Of a DNA stretch of 64,000 nucleotides, positions 9,180-17,576 are shown in pieces. Made by a program: the position numbers and the translations under genes. Position 1 is the stretch's first letter, and each line of letters opens with the position of its first letter. The notes beneath the pieces are model-generated. The model did not search any database. It had not been told where the DNA came from and saw only the letters and a list, made by a program, of their open reading frames with translations. Source of the DNA: Bacteroides ovatus (GTDB lineage Bacteria; Bacteroidota; Bacteroidia; Bacteroidales; Bacteroidaceae); NCBI RefSeq assembly GCF_001314995.1, contig NZ_CP012938.1, positions 2,108,001 to 2,172,000 of the forward strand, in the 5' to 3' direction.

Positions 9180-10046
9180 TCATTCATCCAGATACCTATA
9201 TAAATTGCAGTTGCCGGCAACGTCCAGTACATTCAGCTCTTTCAAGCGTTTTTCCACTTTCTTTTGTGAAACCAGCCCGAAATTCCGTAACATATCACGC
9301 AACTTCCTAAACCCATATTGAGAAGTGATTTGTAGCAGTTCCCGAAGTGTTTTTATATCAGCTTCAGAAATGATCCGCTGCGACCGAATATCGAATTTCA
9401 ATTCTGTGATAGGAGTATCAAGTAAAGCCTTTGCCGCTTTTATATCTTCGGGAATAAAAATTTCCGGATTCGTTTCTTCCGCCTCTCTCATGAGCATATC
9501 ATTATCAAAGCCATTTTGGCGGGATTTCATTTCATACATCCGTACTGTTGCTCTAAGACGGATATTTTCTTCCTTATAAGTCCTAAGGAATCCCGCTTGA
9601 GATTTTATTTCCTGTACAAGTCCCTCAAATGCCTTCTGTGCTTGACGATATTTCATATGTTTCCGGACACTAAAATCCTTAATATTTCCTTGTAAGACGG
9701 TATAAAGAAATAGTTGTCGTCTTTCATCATTCCTTATCATTCCGGCAAGCTCTTTTATTATTAACCGGATCAATGGGGTCAACTCTTTCAGCGATTGAAG
9801 TAGAAAAAATTCCTCTTCATTTTCCTTCATCTTCTCATCCATCCGGCGTTTGTGTTCTTCTTCGGAAAGACTGAACCGGATATTTCGTTCAAGACAATCC
9901 GTCAGACTGTTTTCATCAAGCATTAGATAATCGCCGACTTCTGAATAAATAATCTCTTGCCTTTTACACCAAGTAATAATACGTCTGGTAGATACCTGAT
10001 ACTTGGTTGCCGCTTCTTCAATACCAATCCATTGTTTTGTTGCCAT
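9180..10046 (-). CDS. HTH protein with RNA polymerase alpha-CTD-like tail
   Basis: 288 aa. Residues 1-50 form a MerR/excisionase-like helix-turn-helix (WIGIEEAATKYQVSTRRI). Residues 60-190 are highly charged and helical, probably coiled coil. Residues 208-272 resemble the helix-hairpin-helix C-terminal domain of the RNA polymerase alpha subunit: LLDTPITELKFDIRS, then IKTLRELLQIT, then NFGLVS. The DNA-contacting Arg of alpha (R265 in E. coli) aligns with R221, and the conserved Gly/Ser with G257/S260. The first 50 residues match the product at 42040-42471 (W-I-x-x-E-x-A-x-x-K-Y pattern). No family name is known to me. A DNA-binding regulator is inferred. Confidence 0.75.
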   Translation of the reverse strand: MATKQWIGIEEAATKYQVSTRRIITWCKRQEIIYSEVGDYLMLDENSLTDCLERNIRFSLSEEEHKRRMDEKMKENEEEFFLLQSLKELTPLIRLIIKELAGMIRNDERRQLFLYTVLQGNIKDFSVRKHMKYRQAQKAFEGLVQEIKSQAGFLRTYKEENIRLRATVRMYEMKSRQNGFDNDMLMREAEETNPEIFIPEDIKAAKALLDTPITELKFDIRSQRIISEADIKTLRELLQITSQYGFRKLRDMLRNFGLVSQKKVEKRLKELNVLDVAGNCNLYRYLDE

Positions 10047-10086
10047 AACTCGTTTGTTTTTAGATGTATACGTCGCAACCGGATAT

Positions 10087-10301
10087 AAAAAAGGTGCGAA
10101 CGATACATATATTTCCCAACAGCGGTACTAGCAAAACCGACAGATGAAAATACAGTATGCCCGCACCAGAACTTATATATCGATAGGGATATAAGCTTGG
10201 CACGGACATTTGATTTATCATCTGTTTGAAAATTGCTAGTTTCCTGTTAGATAAATTAAATGTCCTATAAATACAAGTCCGGCTGTCAAAGGTCCGGTCC
10301 T
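10087..10301 (-). ncRNA. Predicted structured leader or small RNA upstream of the HTH gene
   Basis: On the - strand a -7 box TATATTTG (10308-10315) is followed by about 215 nt of hairpin-rich sequence. A 16-bp stem has arms at 10204-10219 and 10250-10265 with one mismatch. A shorter CTTATA/TATAAG stem lies at about 10171-10194. A terminal stem (10093-10106 with 10155-10167, GGTGCG/CGCACC) is followed by six U. The HTH start codon is 40 nt after the U-tract. It could be a stand-alone RNA or an attenuating leader. No known family was recognised. Confidence 0.5.
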
Positions 10302-10307
10302 TGATTG

Positions 10308-10315
10308 CAAATATA
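10308..10315 (-). promoter_or_regulatory. Predicted -7 promoter box for the HTH gene leader
   Basis: The - strand reads TATATTTG, matching the Bacteroides TAnnTTTG consensus. No convincing -33 TTTG was seen. Confidence 0.45.
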
Positions 10316-10404
10316 CTTCTTTTTTCTGAAAAGAAAGATAATAAATGACAAGCTTTTTAGTTACAATAGAATTTTATATAAGACAAATAAGTAAACAACT
10401 ACAC

Positions 10405-10594
10405 GGGAGAATAGTTTCATCGGTGAGAAACTAAAGTTCCATCAGTGTGAAACTATAGTTTCATCAGTAAGAAACTAATAGTTCCAAGCAAGAGAAACTA
10501 AAGTTTCAAAGCGATGAAACTGTAGTTTCGAACCGCAAAACCAATAGTTTCAAGGCTTGAAACTATCGGTTACAAGGCAGGTCCCGCCCCGTAA
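10405..10594. repeat. 22-bp-phased palindrome array, copy 1
   Basis: Nine units start at 10405, 10427, 10449, 10471, 10494, 10516, 10538, 10559 and 10581 (intervals 22,22,22,23,22,22,21,22). Each has a 14-bp near-palindrome, best seen as GAAACTATAGTTTC, then a roughly 8-bp spacer that differs from unit to unit (ATCAGTAA, AAGCAAGA, AAAGCGAT, CAAGGCAG). The outer units are degenerate. The array lies about 100 bp upstream of the promoter of the HTH/alpha-CTD-like gene. Function is unknown. Confidence 0.85.
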
Positions 10595-10936
10595 GTACAG
10601 GGGTAATAAATAAAATAGCTTATCTGCCTGTGGTTAATACTATTCAGGCAATGAAACTTCATCTGTGATTTTTACTTGATTTGGGTATGCATCTCTACCA
10701 TACCGTCTTTGCAGTGCGTTTATCTCTTCTTAGCTTTGCAGTGACAGCATTATTGCCGTCACAGTGCTATCACCATGCTGCTGTCACGCCATTAACTTTT
10801 CATAATCAAACAGTTAAGTTACAATCTGTGACAGATGACAGCAAATTTATTTTTTTTATTTATTGGAGAGAGTATAAGTTCAACTTATAAATGCAATATT
10901 TCTTTTTTATTAATCGGACTTTAGATGCAAAGTTGC
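10595..10936. other. Intergenic stretch with TGTCAC palindromes
   Basis: About 340 bp without a supported gene. It holds a near-palindrome at 10741-10762 (GTGACAGCA facing TTGCCGTCAC), a second looser copy ending in GTCAC at 10787, and CTGTGACAGATGACAGC near 10832. The rest is AT-rich. Possible protein-binding sites; nothing else seen. Confidence 0.4.
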
Positions 10937-11953
10937 TTATTTATTCCGATAGAGTTGCGGACGGAAAGGAACATAAAGAGTGTAATTACTATCCGCCGGC
11001 TTTCCTCCCACCAATGCAGGTGACCATTTCGGCATTCCTTTGACAATGCGGAGAGCCTCCTCTGCAAATTCCGGATGAGTGGAACGTAGAATATGAGGAC
11101 GAAGGATAACCCCTTCTTTATCAATAGTAAACTCACATAAAGCATAACCCGAAACATTCTTCTCCAAAAGCCCTGACGGATAAACCATTTCACTGGCAAT
11201 ATATTCTTCCGGAGTCATCGCAGAGAAATGAGCAGGTTCCTCCACCTGTCTTCCGGAAAGTGTCTTTGAACGGGGACCCACCGGATAAATTCCGATATAC
11301 ATCGGCCGCTTATAAGCATCCGGCTCTTCCTTGGTGCGCTGTTGCAATGCTTTTAATAAAGCAGCAGCCTCCACTGCCAACGTCTGTTCAGAAATATTTT
11401 CCCCTCGGGATAACATATAAGCCGACTGACAAACCAACACGAGACGTTCCATCAACGTTCCCTTTTCCGGCGACCATTTACGTCCCATCTGCTCTTTACC
11501 TTTAGCATCCGTAGAAGAGAAAAAATAAACAATTCCATCCAAACCAGCCGTAGAACCGTCCAAATCCTGTACCTGCTCTGTCACCAAACGAAAGATAGCC
11601 CCTAAAGACTGATATAGGGAGGCACTAATGACAACCGATTTAGTATCCACCGTCACCGTCCCCTTCTCTGCCTGCCAATAAGTACGCGATAATGTGTTCG
11701 AAACCAGGGTATAACGTCCATTCCTCTTCTCTACCGACATTGCATACTCCGGCGAAAAGGAAGGGATAGCTGCAAAACGCGCATAAGGCTGTTTCTGGAA
11801 GCCCGTATTAAGTAAAGAAAACACACTACGATAATATTCGCCTAACTCGCCTGTATAAGTGGAAAAAGGTTTCACCGGCTCCAAATAGTCAATCTGGGCC
11901 GCAAGGCGAAAAGAAAAGGTTAAAAGCAGAAGACAGAAAACAATCTTTTTCAT
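10937..11953 (-). CDS. Exported protein with C-terminal TonB domain
   Basis: 338 aa from MKKIVFCLLLLTFSF, whose signal peptide ends near LAAQ. A longer reading frame exists upstream, but the signal peptide fixes this start. Residues about 245-338 carry a TonB C-terminal fold: SGYALCEFTIDKEGVILRPHILRS, then a P-x-W-x-P-A motif (MPKWSPA). There is no N-terminal membrane anchor or proline-rich spacer as in true TonB, so it is more likely a periplasmic TonB-domain protein than an energy transducer. It is divergent from pheS. Confidence 0.7.
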   Translation of the reverse strand: MKKIVFCLLLLTFSFRLAAQIDYLEPVKPFSTYTGELGEYYRSVFSLLNTGFQKQPYARFAAIPSFSPEYAMSVEKRNGRYTLVSNTLSRTYWQAEKGTVTVDTKSVVISASLYQSLGAIFRLVTEQVQDLDGSTAGLDGIVYFFSSTDAKGKEQMGRKWSPEKGTLMERLVLVCQSAYMLSRGENISEQTLAVEAAALLKALQQRTKEEPDAYKRPMYIGIYPVGPRSKTLSGRQVEEPAHFSAMTPEEYIASEMVYPSGLLEKNVSGYALCEFTIDKEGVILRPHILRSTHPEFAEEALRIVKGMPKWSPALVGGKPADSNYTLYVPFRPQLYRNK

Positions 11954-12023
11954 AAGTTGCCGGATTTTCGGTATATATCGGCAACAAAGATACAAATTAT
12001 TTCGATGGTTCGTGATAAAATTA

Positions 12024-12031
12024 TATCTTTG
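12024..12031 (+). promoter_or_regulatory. Predicted -7 promoter box for pheS
   Basis: TATCTTTG, about 43 bp before the pheS start codon, fits the Bacteroides TAnnTTTG element. Confidence 0.6.
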
Positions 12032-12073
12032 CACGGTTTTTACTAAGAAACTGAATAACAATACATCAAAAAT

Positions 12074-13093
12074 ATGATAGCTAAGATTGAACAACTTCTG
12101 AAAGAGGTGGAAGCCTTACACGCCTCCAATGCCGAAGAACTCGAAGCTCTCCGCATCAAATACCTAAGTAAGAAGGGAGCCATTAACGACTTAATGGCAG
12201 ATTTCCGTAATGTAGCTGCCGAACAGAAAAAAGAAGTCGGCATGAGACTGAATGAACTGAAAACAAAAGCGCAGGACAAAATCAACGCGCTGAAAGAAAT
12301 GTTTGAAAGTCAGGACAACGATTGTGACGGACTGGATTTGACGCGTTCGGCTTATCCTGTGGAACTCGGTACACGCCACCCGCTCACCATTGTAAAGAAC
12401 GAAATCATTGATATCTTTGCCCGTCTGGGATTCAGCATTGCCGAAGGTCCGGAAATTGAAGATGACTGGCACGTGTTCTCGGCACTGAACTTTGCCGAAG
12501 ACCATCCGGCACGCGATATGCAGGATACTTTCTTTATCGAAGCTCACCCGGACGTAGTATTGCGTACACATACTTCTTCTGTACAGACTCGTGTGATGGA
12601 AACTTCACAGCCTCCTATCCGCATCATCTGTCCGGGACGTGTATATCGTAACGAAGCTATCAGCTATCGCGCACACTGTTTCTTCCATCAGGTAGAAGCG
12701 CTGTATGTAGATAAAAACGTATCATTCACCGACTTGAAGCAGGTATTGCTGCTCTTCGCCAAAGAAATGTTCGGTGCTGATACAAAGATCCGTCTGCGTC
12801 CGTCTTACTTCCCGTTTACCGAACCAAGTGCGGAAATGGATATCAGCTGTAATATCTGCGGCGGTAAAGGATGTCCGTTCTGTAAACACACCGGCTGGGT
12901 AGAAATCCTCGGTTGCGGTATGGTAGACCCGAACGTACTTGAATCAAATGGTATAGACAGCAAAATATACAGCGGTTATGCCCTCGGTATGGGCATCGAG
13001 CGTATCACAAACCTGAAATATCAGGTGAAAGACCTCCGTATGTTCTCTGAAAACGATACACGCTTCCTAAAAGAATTCGAAGCGGCATATTAA
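12074..13093 (+). CDS. pheS: Phenylalanine-tRNA ligase alpha subunit
   Basis: 339 aa, the usual length. An N-terminal coiled coil (residues 1-80) for tRNA binding is followed by the class II catalytic core: motif 2 region FHQVEALYVDKNVSFTDLK, the HTSSVQTRVM segment, and motif 3 GMGIERITNLKYQVKDLR near the C-terminus. It pairs with PheT, not in this window, to charge tRNA-Phe in the cytoplasm. No leader-peptide attenuator was recognised upstream. Confidence 0.97.
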   Translation: MIAKIEQLLKEVEALHASNAEELEALRIKYLSKKGAINDLMADFRNVAAEQKKEVGMRLNELKTKAQDKINALKEMFESQDNDCDGLDLTRSAYPVELGTRHPLTIVKNEIIDIFARLGFSIAEGPEIEDDWHVFSALNFAEDHPARDMQDTFFIEAHPDVVLRTHTSSVQTRVMETSQPPIRIICPGRVYRNEAISYRAHCFFHQVEALYVDKNVSFTDLKQVLLLFAKEMFGADTKIRLRPSYFPFTEPSAEMDISCNICGGKGCPFCKHTGWVEILGCGMVDPNVLESNGIDSKIYSGYALGMGIERITNLKYQVKDLRMFSENDTRFLKEFEAAY

Positions 13094-13102
13094 TAATGTG
13101 CT

Positions 13103-13241
13103 AAATTTACCAGTATGCCAATGTTCCCAATGAAACCGTCGGACGGTGATCGGGACATTGGCATATTCATCAACAGACCAATCAGGCCAACGGCGTTGGT
13201 TTCCAATCAACGCGAATCGGTCGATTGAACGATCATTCATT
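13103..13241 (+). promoter_or_regulatory. Nested inverted repeats upstream of MFS gene
   Basis: TATGCCAATG-TTCCC and GGGA-CATTGGCATA form an outer stem enclosing an inner hairpin ACCGTC/ACGGT. Next comes CCAAC-GGC-GTTGG, then CAATC facing GATTG. This density of dyads in about 140 bp suggests either a terminator-like RNA structure after pheS or operators for the exporter. Confidence 0.5.
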
Positions 13242-14441
13242 ATGGCAAAGGATAGACTCATTACTCCCAGTTATTGTTTCATCTTGGCAGCCAACTTCCT
13301 GCTATACTTCGGTTTCTGGTTGCTGATTCCTGTTTTGCCGTTCTATTTATCCGAATTCTTCCAGGCTGGAAATTCCACTATCGGCATTGTCCTCTCCTGC
13401 TACACGGTGGCAGCTCTCTGTATCCGTCCATTTTCCGGTTATCTGCTCGACACGTTTGCCCGAAAACCTCTTTATCTGTTTGCTTACTTCATCTTTATGA
13501 TGATGTTCGGCGGATATTTAATTGCCGGTTCCCTTACCTTATTTATTATATTCCGAATCATTCACGGCGTCTCTTTCGGAATGGTCACAGTAGGCGGAAA
13601 CACGGTAGTAATAGACATTATGCCCTCTTCCCGGCGAGGGGAAGGCTTAGGTTATTACGGACTTACCAACAACACAGCCATGTCCATCGGACCGATGTTC
13701 GGACTGTTTCTGCATGATGCGGGAGTTTCTTTTGCTACGATATTCTGCTATGCATTCGGTTCCTGTATTTTAGGTTTTCTATGCGCAAGTCTGGTTAAAA
13801 CGCCCTACAAGCCTCCTGTGAAACGGGAACCGATCTCGCTCGACCGCTTTATCCTGATGAAAGGACTGCCTGCCGGACTTAGTCTGCTGCTGCTTTCCAT
13901 CCCTTACGGAATGACGACCAACTATGTTGCCATGTACGCCCGCCAAATAGGATTGAACACACAAACCGGATTCTTCTTCACCTTTATGGCAGTCGGTATG
14001 GCCATCTCGCGTATCTTTTCAGGAAAACTGGTGGATCGCGGAAAAATAACGCAAGTAATAGCTGCCGGATTATACCTGGTTGTTTTCAGCTTCTTCCTGC
14101 TTTCAACTTGTGTATATCTGATTCAATGGAATGATACTGCCTGTACTCTGCTGTTTTTTGGCATCGCATTATTAATGGGTGTCGGGTTTGGAATTATGTT
14201 TCCGGCATTTAACACGCTGTTTGTCAACCTCGCCCCCAACAGTCAGCGGGGAACAGCGACTTCCACCTACCTCACTTCCTGGGATGTAGGAATCGGCATC
14301 GGTATGCTGACGGGAGGATATATCGCAGAAATAAGTACATTTGATAAGGCCTATCTTTTCGGAGCCTGCCTGACGGTAGTTTCCGCCCTCTATTTCAGAC
14401 TAAAAGTGACGCCTCATTACCATAAAAACAAGCTACGATGA
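13242..14441 (+). CDS. MFS transporter (exporter-type)
   Basis: 399 aa from MAKDRLITPSYCF. A longer frame starts 96 bp upstream inside the palindromic region, but the shorter start leads directly into the first membrane helix. About twelve hydrophobic segments are visible. The loop motif DTFARKPLYL after TM2 and SSRRGEGLGYYGLTNN after TM4 are MFS signatures. The substrate is unknown; drug or metabolite export is a guess from the family. It overlaps nth by 4 bp, so the two are translationally coupled. Confidence 0.85.
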   Translation: MAKDRLITPSYCFILAANFLLYFGFWLLIPVLPFYLSEFFQAGNSTIGIVLSCYTVAALCIRPFSGYLLDTFARKPLYLFAYFIFMMMFGGYLIAGSLTLFIIFRIIHGVSFGMVTVGGNTVVIDIMPSSRRGEGLGYYGLTNNTAMSIGPMFGLFLHDAGVSFATIFCYAFGSCILGFLCASLVKTPYKPPVKREPISLDRFILMKGLPAGLSLLLLSIPYGMTTNYVAMYARQIGLNTQTGFFFTFMAVGMAISRIFSGKLVDRGKITQVIAAGLYLVVFSFFLLSTCVYLIQWNDTACTLLFFGIALLMGVGFGIMFPAFNTLFVNLAPNSQRGTATSTYLTSWDVGIGIGMLTGGYIAEISTFDKAYLFGACLTVVSALYFRLKVTPHYHKNKLR

Positions 14442-15115
14442 GAAAGAAAGAACGTTATGAGAAAGTAATCGCCTGGTTTCAGGACAACATACCTGTGGCC
14501 GAAACCGAACTGCATTACAACAATCCGTATGAGTTGCTGATCGCTGTTATTCTTTCTGCACAATGTACGGACAAACGGGTGAATATCATCACTCCTCCTT
14601 TGTATAAAGATTTTCCGACTCCGGAAGCATTGGCTGCCACTACGCCGGAAGTGATTTTCGAATATATACGAAGCGTGTCTTATCCCAACAACAAAGCCAA
14701 ACATCTGGTCGGTATGGCAAAGATGCTGGTGAATGACTTCAATAGCGAGGTGCCGGATAATCTGGAAGATCTGATAAAGTTGCCCGGTGTAGGAAGAAAG
14801 ACTGCCAATGTGATCCAGTCGGTGGTATTCAAAAAAGCGGCAATGGCGGTAGATACACACGTGTTCCGTGTCAGCCACCGTATCGGACTGGTGCCGGACA
14901 GTTGCACCACCCCGTTCAGCGTGGAAAAAGAACTGGTGAAGAATATTCCGGAAAAGCTCATACCGATTGCCCATCACTGGCTCATCCTGCACGGCCGTTA
15001 CGTTTGTCAGGCACGTACTCCCAAATGTGACACCTGTGGTTTGCAAATGATGTGCAAATATTTCTGTAACACCTATAAAGTTACAAAAGAGGAACCAAAA
15101 GCCAAGAATAAATAA
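14438..15115 (+). CDS. nth: Endonuclease III
   Basis: 225 aa. DNA glycosylase/AP lyase for oxidised pyrimidines. The helix-hairpin-helix LPGVGRKTAN contains catalytic Lys121, and catalytic Asp139 lies in VDTHVFRV. The 4Fe-4S cluster ligands are Cys190, Cys197, Cys200 and Cys206 (C-x6-C-x2-C-x5-C). All key residues are present. The start overlaps the end of the MFS gene (ATGA overlap). Confidence 0.97.
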   Translation: MRKKERYEKVIAWFQDNIPVAETELHYNNPYELLIAVILSAQCTDKRVNIITPPLYKDFPTPEALAATTPEVIFEYIRSVSYPNNKAKHLVGMAKMLVNDFNSEVPDNLEDLIKLPGVGRKTANVIQSVVFKKAAMAVDTHVFRVSHRIGLVPDSCTTPFSVEKELVKNIPEKLIPIAHHWLILHGRYVCQARTPKCDTCGLQMMCKYFCNTYKVTKEEPKAKNK

Positions 15116-15146
15116 CGATTTAATAGCAAGGAACCGAAATAAATAG

Positions 15147-15154
15147 TAACTTTG
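15147..15154 (+). promoter_or_regulatory. Predicted -7 promoter box for pgk
   Basis: TAACTTTG matches TAnnTTTG and lies 55 bp before the pgk start, leaving an AT-rich leader. No clear -33 TTTG. Confidence 0.55.
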
Positions 15155-15208
15155 CGGTCGTTCTAAAAGAAGAATTTTAAAAACACTTTTAAATAAAAAT
15201 AGAGTATT

Positions 15209-16468
15209 ATGCAGACAATTGACAAATTCAATTTTGCCGGTAAAAAGGCATTTGTTCGCGTGGACTTCAATGTACCCCTGGACGAAAACTTCAACATTAC
15301 AGATGACACTCGTATGCGTGCAGCTCTTCCTACTTTGAAGAAGATTCTGGCAGACGGCGGAAGCATCATCATTGGCTCTCACCTGGGCCGTCCGAAAGGC
15401 GTTGCCGATAAATTCTCTTTGAAACATATCATCAAGCATCTGTCTGAATTGCTGGGCGTTGAAGTTCAGTTCGCTAACGACTGCATGGGCGAAGAAGCTG
15501 CTGTAAAAGCTGCTGCTCTGCAACCGGGAGAAGTGCTGTTGCTCGAAAACCTTCGTTTCTACGCTGAAGAAGAAGGTAAACCAAGAGGTTTGGCAGAAGA
15601 TGCAACTGACGAAGAAAAAGCTGCTGCTAAGAAAGCAGTAAAAGAAAGCCAGAAAGAATTTACCAAGAAATTGGCTTCTTACGCTGACTGCTACGTAAAC
15701 GACGCATTCGGTACTGCTCACCGTGCACACGCTTCTACAGCATTGATCGCTAAATATTTCGATGTAAACAACAAGATGTTCGGTTACTTGATGGAAAAAG
15801 AAGTGAAAGCTGTTGATAAAGTATTGAACGATATCAAACGTCCGTTCACTGCTATTATGGGCGGTTCTAAAGTTTCTTCTAAAATCGAAATCATCGAAAA
15901 CCTGTTGAGCAAGGTAGACAACCTGATTATCGCCGGTGGTATGACTTATACATTTACTAAAGCTATGGGCGGCAAAATCGGTATCTCTATCTGTGAGGAC
16001 GACAAACTTGACCTGGCTTTGGATTTGATGAAAAAAGCAAAAGAAAAAGGTGTAAACCTGGTATTGGCTGTTGACGCTAAGATTGCTGACGCATTCTCTA
16101 ACGATGCAAATACTAAATTCTGTGCTGTTGACGAAATTCCTGACGGATGGGAAGGTCTTGATATCGGTCCTAAGACTGAAGAAATCTTCGCTAACGTTAT
16201 CAAAGAATCTAAGACTATTCTTTGGAACGGTCCTACAGGCGTATTCGAATTTGACAACTTCACTCACGGCTCACGTGCAGTAGGTGAAGCAATCGTTGAA
16301 GCAACTAAGAACGGCGCATTCTCACTTGTTGGTGGTGGCGACTCTGTAGCTTGTGTTAACAAGTTTGGTTTGGCTAGCGGTGTATCTTATGTTTCAACTG
16401 GTGGTGGCGCATTGCTCGAAGCAATCGAAGGAAAAGTTCTTCCGGGTATCGCTGCTATTCAAGAATAA
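15209..16468 (+). CDS. pgk: Phosphoglycerate kinase
   Basis: 419 aa, normal length. It transfers phosphate between 1,3-bisphosphoglycerate and ADP in glycolysis. Substrate-binding residues lie in RVDFNVPLD and GSHLGRPKG. The hinge and nucleotide site include [15 protein letters not shown] and [14 protein letters not shown] near the C-terminus. Codon use is strongly biased compared with neighbours (repeated GCT, AAA, GAA, CGT), as expected of a highly expressed gene. It has its own promoter and terminator. Confidence 0.98.
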   Translation: MQTIDKFNFAGKKAFVRVDFNVPLDENFNITDDTRMRAALPTLKKILADGGSIIIGSHLGRPKGVADKFSLKHIIKHLSELLGVEVQFANDCMGEEAAVKAAALQPGEVLLLENLRFYAEEEGKPRGLAEDATDEEKAAAKKAVKESQKEFTKKLASYADCYVNDAFGTAHRAHASTALIAKYFDVNNKMFGYLMEKEVKAVDKVLNDIKRPFTAIMGGSKVSSKIEIIENLLSKVDNLIIAGGMTYTFTKAMGGKIGISICEDDKLDLALDLMKKAKEKGVNLVLAVDAKIADAFSNDANTKFCAVDEIPDGWEGLDIGPKTEEIFANVIKESKTILWNGPTGVFEFDNFTHGSRAVGEAIVEATKNGAFSLVGGGDSVACVNKFGLASGVSYVSTGGGALLEAIEGKVLPGIAAIQE

Positions 16469-16501
16469 GATAATTGTTAAAATCACATAGTTAATTATTA
16501 G

Positions 16502-16533
16502 AAGGGCAGTTCTTTGTGAAAAGAGTTGCCCTT
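16502..16533 (+). terminator. Intrinsic terminator of pgk
   Basis: AAGGGCAGTTCTTT pairs with AAAGAGTTGCCCTT at 12 of 14 positions around a 4-nt loop, followed by ATTTATAAA. Confidence 0.75.
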
Positions 16534-16574
16534 ATTTATAAAAACAGAATTCCTCTTATTTATAAAAACGAGGT

Positions 16575-17552
16575 ATGAAAAGACCGATACTATTCTTTTG
16601 GTTCATCCTTTTCTTCCTTTACTCTTGTCAGAGTAAGAAAGGAGATAGCTCTTTTTTACCTCTAACCGAACTGCAACCACTTACCCTGGGCATGATGCCT
16701 ACACTGGACGGACTTCCTTTTCATATAGCCAAAACGCAAGGCATTTACGACTCATTAGGACTGGATTTGACCATTCTTTCATTCAACTCTGCCAACGACC
16801 GGGACGCTGCTTTCCAAACCCGGAAAATAGATGGCATGATTACTGACTATCCCAGTGCGGTAGCATTACAAGCTATTCATCATACTGATTTAGGATTCAT
16901 CCTGAAGAATGATGGTTATTTCTGCTTCATTGTCTCCAAAGAAAGTAACATCAACCAACTGGAACAGCTCAAGGAAAAGAATATCGCCGTGTCGCGCAAC
17001 ACAGTTATCGAATATGCTACCGACCAGCTATTAAGCAAAGCCGGAATCAAGCATACGGAAATAAACATGCCGGAAATCGGCCAGCTTCCTCTCCGTCTGC
17101 AAATGTTGCAGTACAATCAAATTGATGCCTCTTTCCTACCCGACCCTGCCGCATCCATCGCCATGAACAGTAAACATCGTTCATTGGTAAGTACGCAAGA
17201 GTTGGGTATCGATTTCACTGCTACCGCTTTTTCACGAAAAGCGCTCAACGAGAAGAGAGAAGAAATCGAGCTACTCATCACAGGATATAACCTGGGAGTA
17301 GATTACATAAAAATGCACCCGCAGAAAGAATGGGAGCAAGTATTGATAGAAATAGGTGTACCCGAAAATCTGACAGGACTCGTTGCCCTCCCCGGTTATC
17401 AAAAAGCAAAACGTCCCTCCGCTGAAGCGATAGACAAGGCTATACACTGGCTGAAAGAAAATCACCGAATACCCCAAACCTACTCTGAAAAGAATCTGAT
17501 TGACACTACATTTATTCCCACAGTATCAACCATAATACAGTATCAACCATAA
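16575..17552 (+). CDS. NMT1/THI5-type substrate-binding lipoprotein
   Basis: 325 aa. A lipobox FLYSC places the lipid on Cys18. The rest resembles periplasmic binding proteins of the nitrate/taurine/thiamine-precursor ABC class: LTLGMMPTLDGLPFHIAKTQGIYDSLGLDLTI, then DGMITDYPSAVALQ. No ABC permease or ATPase gene is adjacent. Instead a porin gene follows after 24 bp. The ligand cannot be told from sequence. Confidence 0.7.
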   Translation: MKRPILFFWFILFFLYSCQSKKGDSSFLPLTELQPLTLGMMPTLDGLPFHIAKTQGIYDSLGLDLTILSFNSANDRDAAFQTRKIDGMITDYPSAVALQAIHHTDLGFILKNDGYFCFIVSKESNINQLEQLKEKNIAVSRNTVIEYATDQLLSKAGIKHTEINMPEIGQLPLRLQMLQYNQIDASFLPDPAASIAMNSKHRSLVSTQELGIDFTATAFSRKALNEKREEIELLITGYNLGVDYIKMHPQKEWEQVLIEIGVPENLTGLVALPGYQKAKRPSAEAIDKAIHWLKENHRIPQTYSEKNLIDTTFIPTVSTIIQYQP

Positions 17553-17576
17553 TCAAAATCAAATAACAACTAACTC

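Noticed and set aside
10405-10594. CRISPR array
   Set aside because: Repeat (14 bp) and spacer (8 bp) are far too short, the repeats are degenerate, and no cas genes are present.
10405-10594. Plasmid-type iteron origin
   Set aside because: The period fits iterons, but there is no Rep gene or DnaA-box cluster, and the locus is chromosomal between housekeeping genes. Kept only as an analogy.
10681-10890. 69-aa + strand open frame between array 1 and the TonB-domain gene
   Set aside because: No promoter, domain or credible start, and it spans palindromic DNA.
14417-16267. 616-aa - strand open frame opposite nth and pgk
   Set aside because: It is the antisense shadow of two well-identified genes with strong codon bias. 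The translation is rich in Phe, Cys and His without any domain.
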